Origin: Bacteroidales bacterium UBA1223
GTDB lineage: Bacteria > Bacteroidota > Bacteroidia > Bacteroidales > P3
Direction: 5' to 3'
Assembly: GCA_002309155.1 (NCBI GenBank)
Contig: DBXB01000033.1
Span: forward strand, 1-15,457
Length of the DNA: 15,457 nt
Positions within the stretch are counted from its first letter, which is position 1. Each line of letters begins with the position of its first letter. The notes under the pieces are model-generated. The model had not been told where the DNA came from and made no database searches. It was given only the letters and a program-made list of their open reading frames with translations. Below are positions 14,088 through 15,457 of the stretch, one piece after another. A program made the translations under genes and the position numbers.

Positions 14088-15457
14088 ATGATGAGAAAGT
14101 CGATTATCTTTTTATCCATTCTTGTTATTTCTGTCATTTGGTCGAGCTATCCAGTCTCGGCATGCACCAATTTGATTGTCGGGAAGAAGGCTTCCAAAGA
14201 CGGTAGCGTGATGTGTAGCTACAACTGCGACGGCTTCGGTTTCGCAGGGTCGTTGTTCTTCTCTCCTGCCGGTCGCCATAAACCAGGCGAGAAAGTCGCC
14301 ATCAACGGCTGGGGGCCACGTCATGATGGAATGTATGTCGATCAGGTAGAGTACACATACAATGTGGTGGGACTGATGAACGAGCGACAGCTGACCATTG
14401 TGGAGAGCACTTTCGACGGCCGTCTGGAACTGCAGAACCCTGACGGGCTGTTGGATTATTTCAGTCTCATGCGACTGGCGCTCCAACGCTCTTCGACGGC
14501 TCGTGAGGCTATCAAATGCATGGCGGAGCTTGTGGAACAATATGGTTACAACAGCAGTGGCGAGAGCATCACCATCTGTGACCCTAACGAGGCGTGGATT
14601 ATGGAGATTGTCGGCAAAGGGAAGGGGCGGAATGGCGCTGTCTGGGTGGCTTTGCGCATTCCCGACGACTGCATCTGTGCCCACGCCAACCTGAGTCGCA
14701 TCTGCTTTTTCCCACGTGAAGGTGAATGCTGGGACAACGGCTTTATTGTCAACCAGAAAGCCAAGAAGACGAAGGACTTCAAGAGCATCAGCAGCAAGCA
14801 TTTGGAGTATATCGGACAGCCACAGGTGGAGTGTGTCTACGCATGGGATGTGGTCGACTTTGCCCGCGAGAATGGTTTTTATAACGGACCCGACAAGGAG
14901 TTCTCCTTTCGCGATGCCTACTGCCCCATCGATTTCGAGAATGTGCGCTACGCCGACGCCCGAGTGTGGAGTTTCTTCCGTCACCACCGCTCGGATATGG
15001 ATCAATATCTACCTTATATAGAAGGCCATTTTGACATCTGCGATGCTCTGCCACTGTGGGTGAAGCCTGACGCACCGCTGAGTCTGCGTGATGTTCAGCG
15101 TGATATGCGTGACCACTTCGAGGGCACTCCGCTCGACATGACCGCCGACATGACTGCAGGTCCGTGGGGGATGCCGATACGTCCACTACCGATGCACTTC
15201 ACCGACAGTCAAGGGAACTCCTATTTCCGTGAGCGTCCTATTGCCACGCAGCAGAGTGGATTCACGATGACCTGCCAGATGAGGTCGTGGCTGCCCGACG
15301 ACGTGGGTGGCGTGACATGGTTCAACTGCGACGATGCCGACATGGTGGCGTATGTGCCTCTCTACTGTTGCATCACTCAGGTGCCCGACTGTTTCCGCCC
15401 TGAGAATAACCCACGGACAGAATTCAGCCTTGAGTCGGCTTTCTGGATGAACAACTG
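14088..15457 (+). CDS. C69-family dipeptidase, secreted (3' end outside window)
   Basis: The frame is open from ATG 14088 (a second ATG follows at 14091) to the window edge, giving 456 residues of a family usually near 540. Residues 1-25 are a signal peptide (IIFLSILVISVIWSSYPVSA). Cys26 in ACTNLIVGKKASKDGS is the expected N-terminal nucleophile of this Ntn-hydrolase family, freed by signal cleavage. Other family blocks follow: YTYNVVGLMNERQLTIVEST, ARVWSFFR, MRDHFEGTPLDMT, AGPWGMP, then ATQQSGFTMTCQMRSWLPDD, VGGVTWF and YVPLYC. These match Bacteroidota C69 peptidases that cleave dipeptides, here probably in the periplasm. VSAC also resembles a loose lipobox. A long antisense frame (14112-15005) is its shadow. 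Its promoter is not evident; it is divergent from rpoN across a repeat-bearing gap. Confidence 0.92.
   Translation, partial: MMRKSIIFLSILVISVIWSSYPVSACTNLIVGKKASKDGSVMCSYNCDGFGFAGSLFFSPAGRHKPGEKVAINGWGPRHDGMYVDQVEYTYNVVGLMNERQLTIVESTFDGRLELQNPDGLLDYFSLMRLALQRSSTAREAIKCMAELVEQYGYNSSGESITICDPNEAWIMEIVGKGKGRNGAVWVALRIPDDCICAHANLSRICFFPREGECWDNGFIVNQKAKKTKDFKSISSKHLEYIGQPQVECVYAWDVVDFARENGFYNGPDKEFSFRDAYCPIDFENVRYADARVWSFFRHHRSDMDQYLPYIEGHFDICDALPLWVKPDAPLSLRDVQRDMRDHFEGTPLDMTADMTAGPWGMPIRPLPMHFTDSQGNSYFRERPIATQQSGFTMTCQMRSWLPDDVGGVTWFNCDDADMVAYVPLYCCITQVPDCFRPENNPRTEFSLESAFWMNN

Noticed and set aside
14112..15005. A 297-codon minus-strand open frame under the C69 gene
   Set aside because: The plus strand here encodes a recognisable C69 dipeptidase with signal peptide and family motifs throughout. 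The antisense frame has no family features and arises from its codon use.

Overview
The window looks like chromosomal core genome from a gut- or rumen-type Bacteroidota, probably order Bacteroidales. Three things point there. Two secreted proteins end in type IX secretion (T9SS) type A sorting domains. Several gene starts are preceded by the phylum's unusual -7 promoter box (TAnnTTTG). The gene families (ApbE lipoprotein, C69 dipeptidase, M23-LysM peptidase, TPR-SecG pair, HU) are typical of the group. No prophage, transposase, CRISPR array, tRNA or rRNA was seen.

Layout. 1-1161 (+) is the 3' end of a T9SS-exported protein, closed by a strong bidirectional terminator. On the minus strand, transcribed right to left, follow rpmH (ribosomal protein L34, 48 aa), rlmD (23S rRNA uracil methyltransferase), a second T9SS-exported repeat protein, apbE (flavin transferase lipoprotein) and yicC (endoribonuclease family). 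From 6881 the plus strand carries a TPR-like protein, secG and a RecD-like SF1 helicase. A bidirectional terminator at 9491-9519 separates these from a minus-strand block: rpoN (sigma-54), an M23/LysM peptidase, ribH and fmt in tight head-to-tail order, then HU with its own promoter. A 344-bp leader region precedes a plus-strand C69 dipeptidase that runs off the right edge.

How the genes relate. Most are housekeeping genes for translation (rpmH, rlmD, fmt), protein export (secG), riboflavin (ribH), transcription (rpoN), nucleoid structure (HU), DNA repair (helicase) and cell wall (M23-LysM). The exported products (two T9SS proteins, ApbE, C69 dipeptidase) face the envelope or outside.

The least ordinary signal is non-coding. 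The spacers at 1222-1283, 2153-2249, 4899-5062 and 13763-13865 are built from very short tandem units of 7, 8 or 9 bp. In three consecutive minus-strand genes (yicC, apbE, rlmD) the stop codon lies inside such a tract. One composite tract (heptamers, then a joint, then nonamers) occurs twice in inverted orientation, at 2156-2211 and 5006-5059, bracketing apbE and the T9SS gene. I see no evidence of a defence system or a novel enzymatic cluster.
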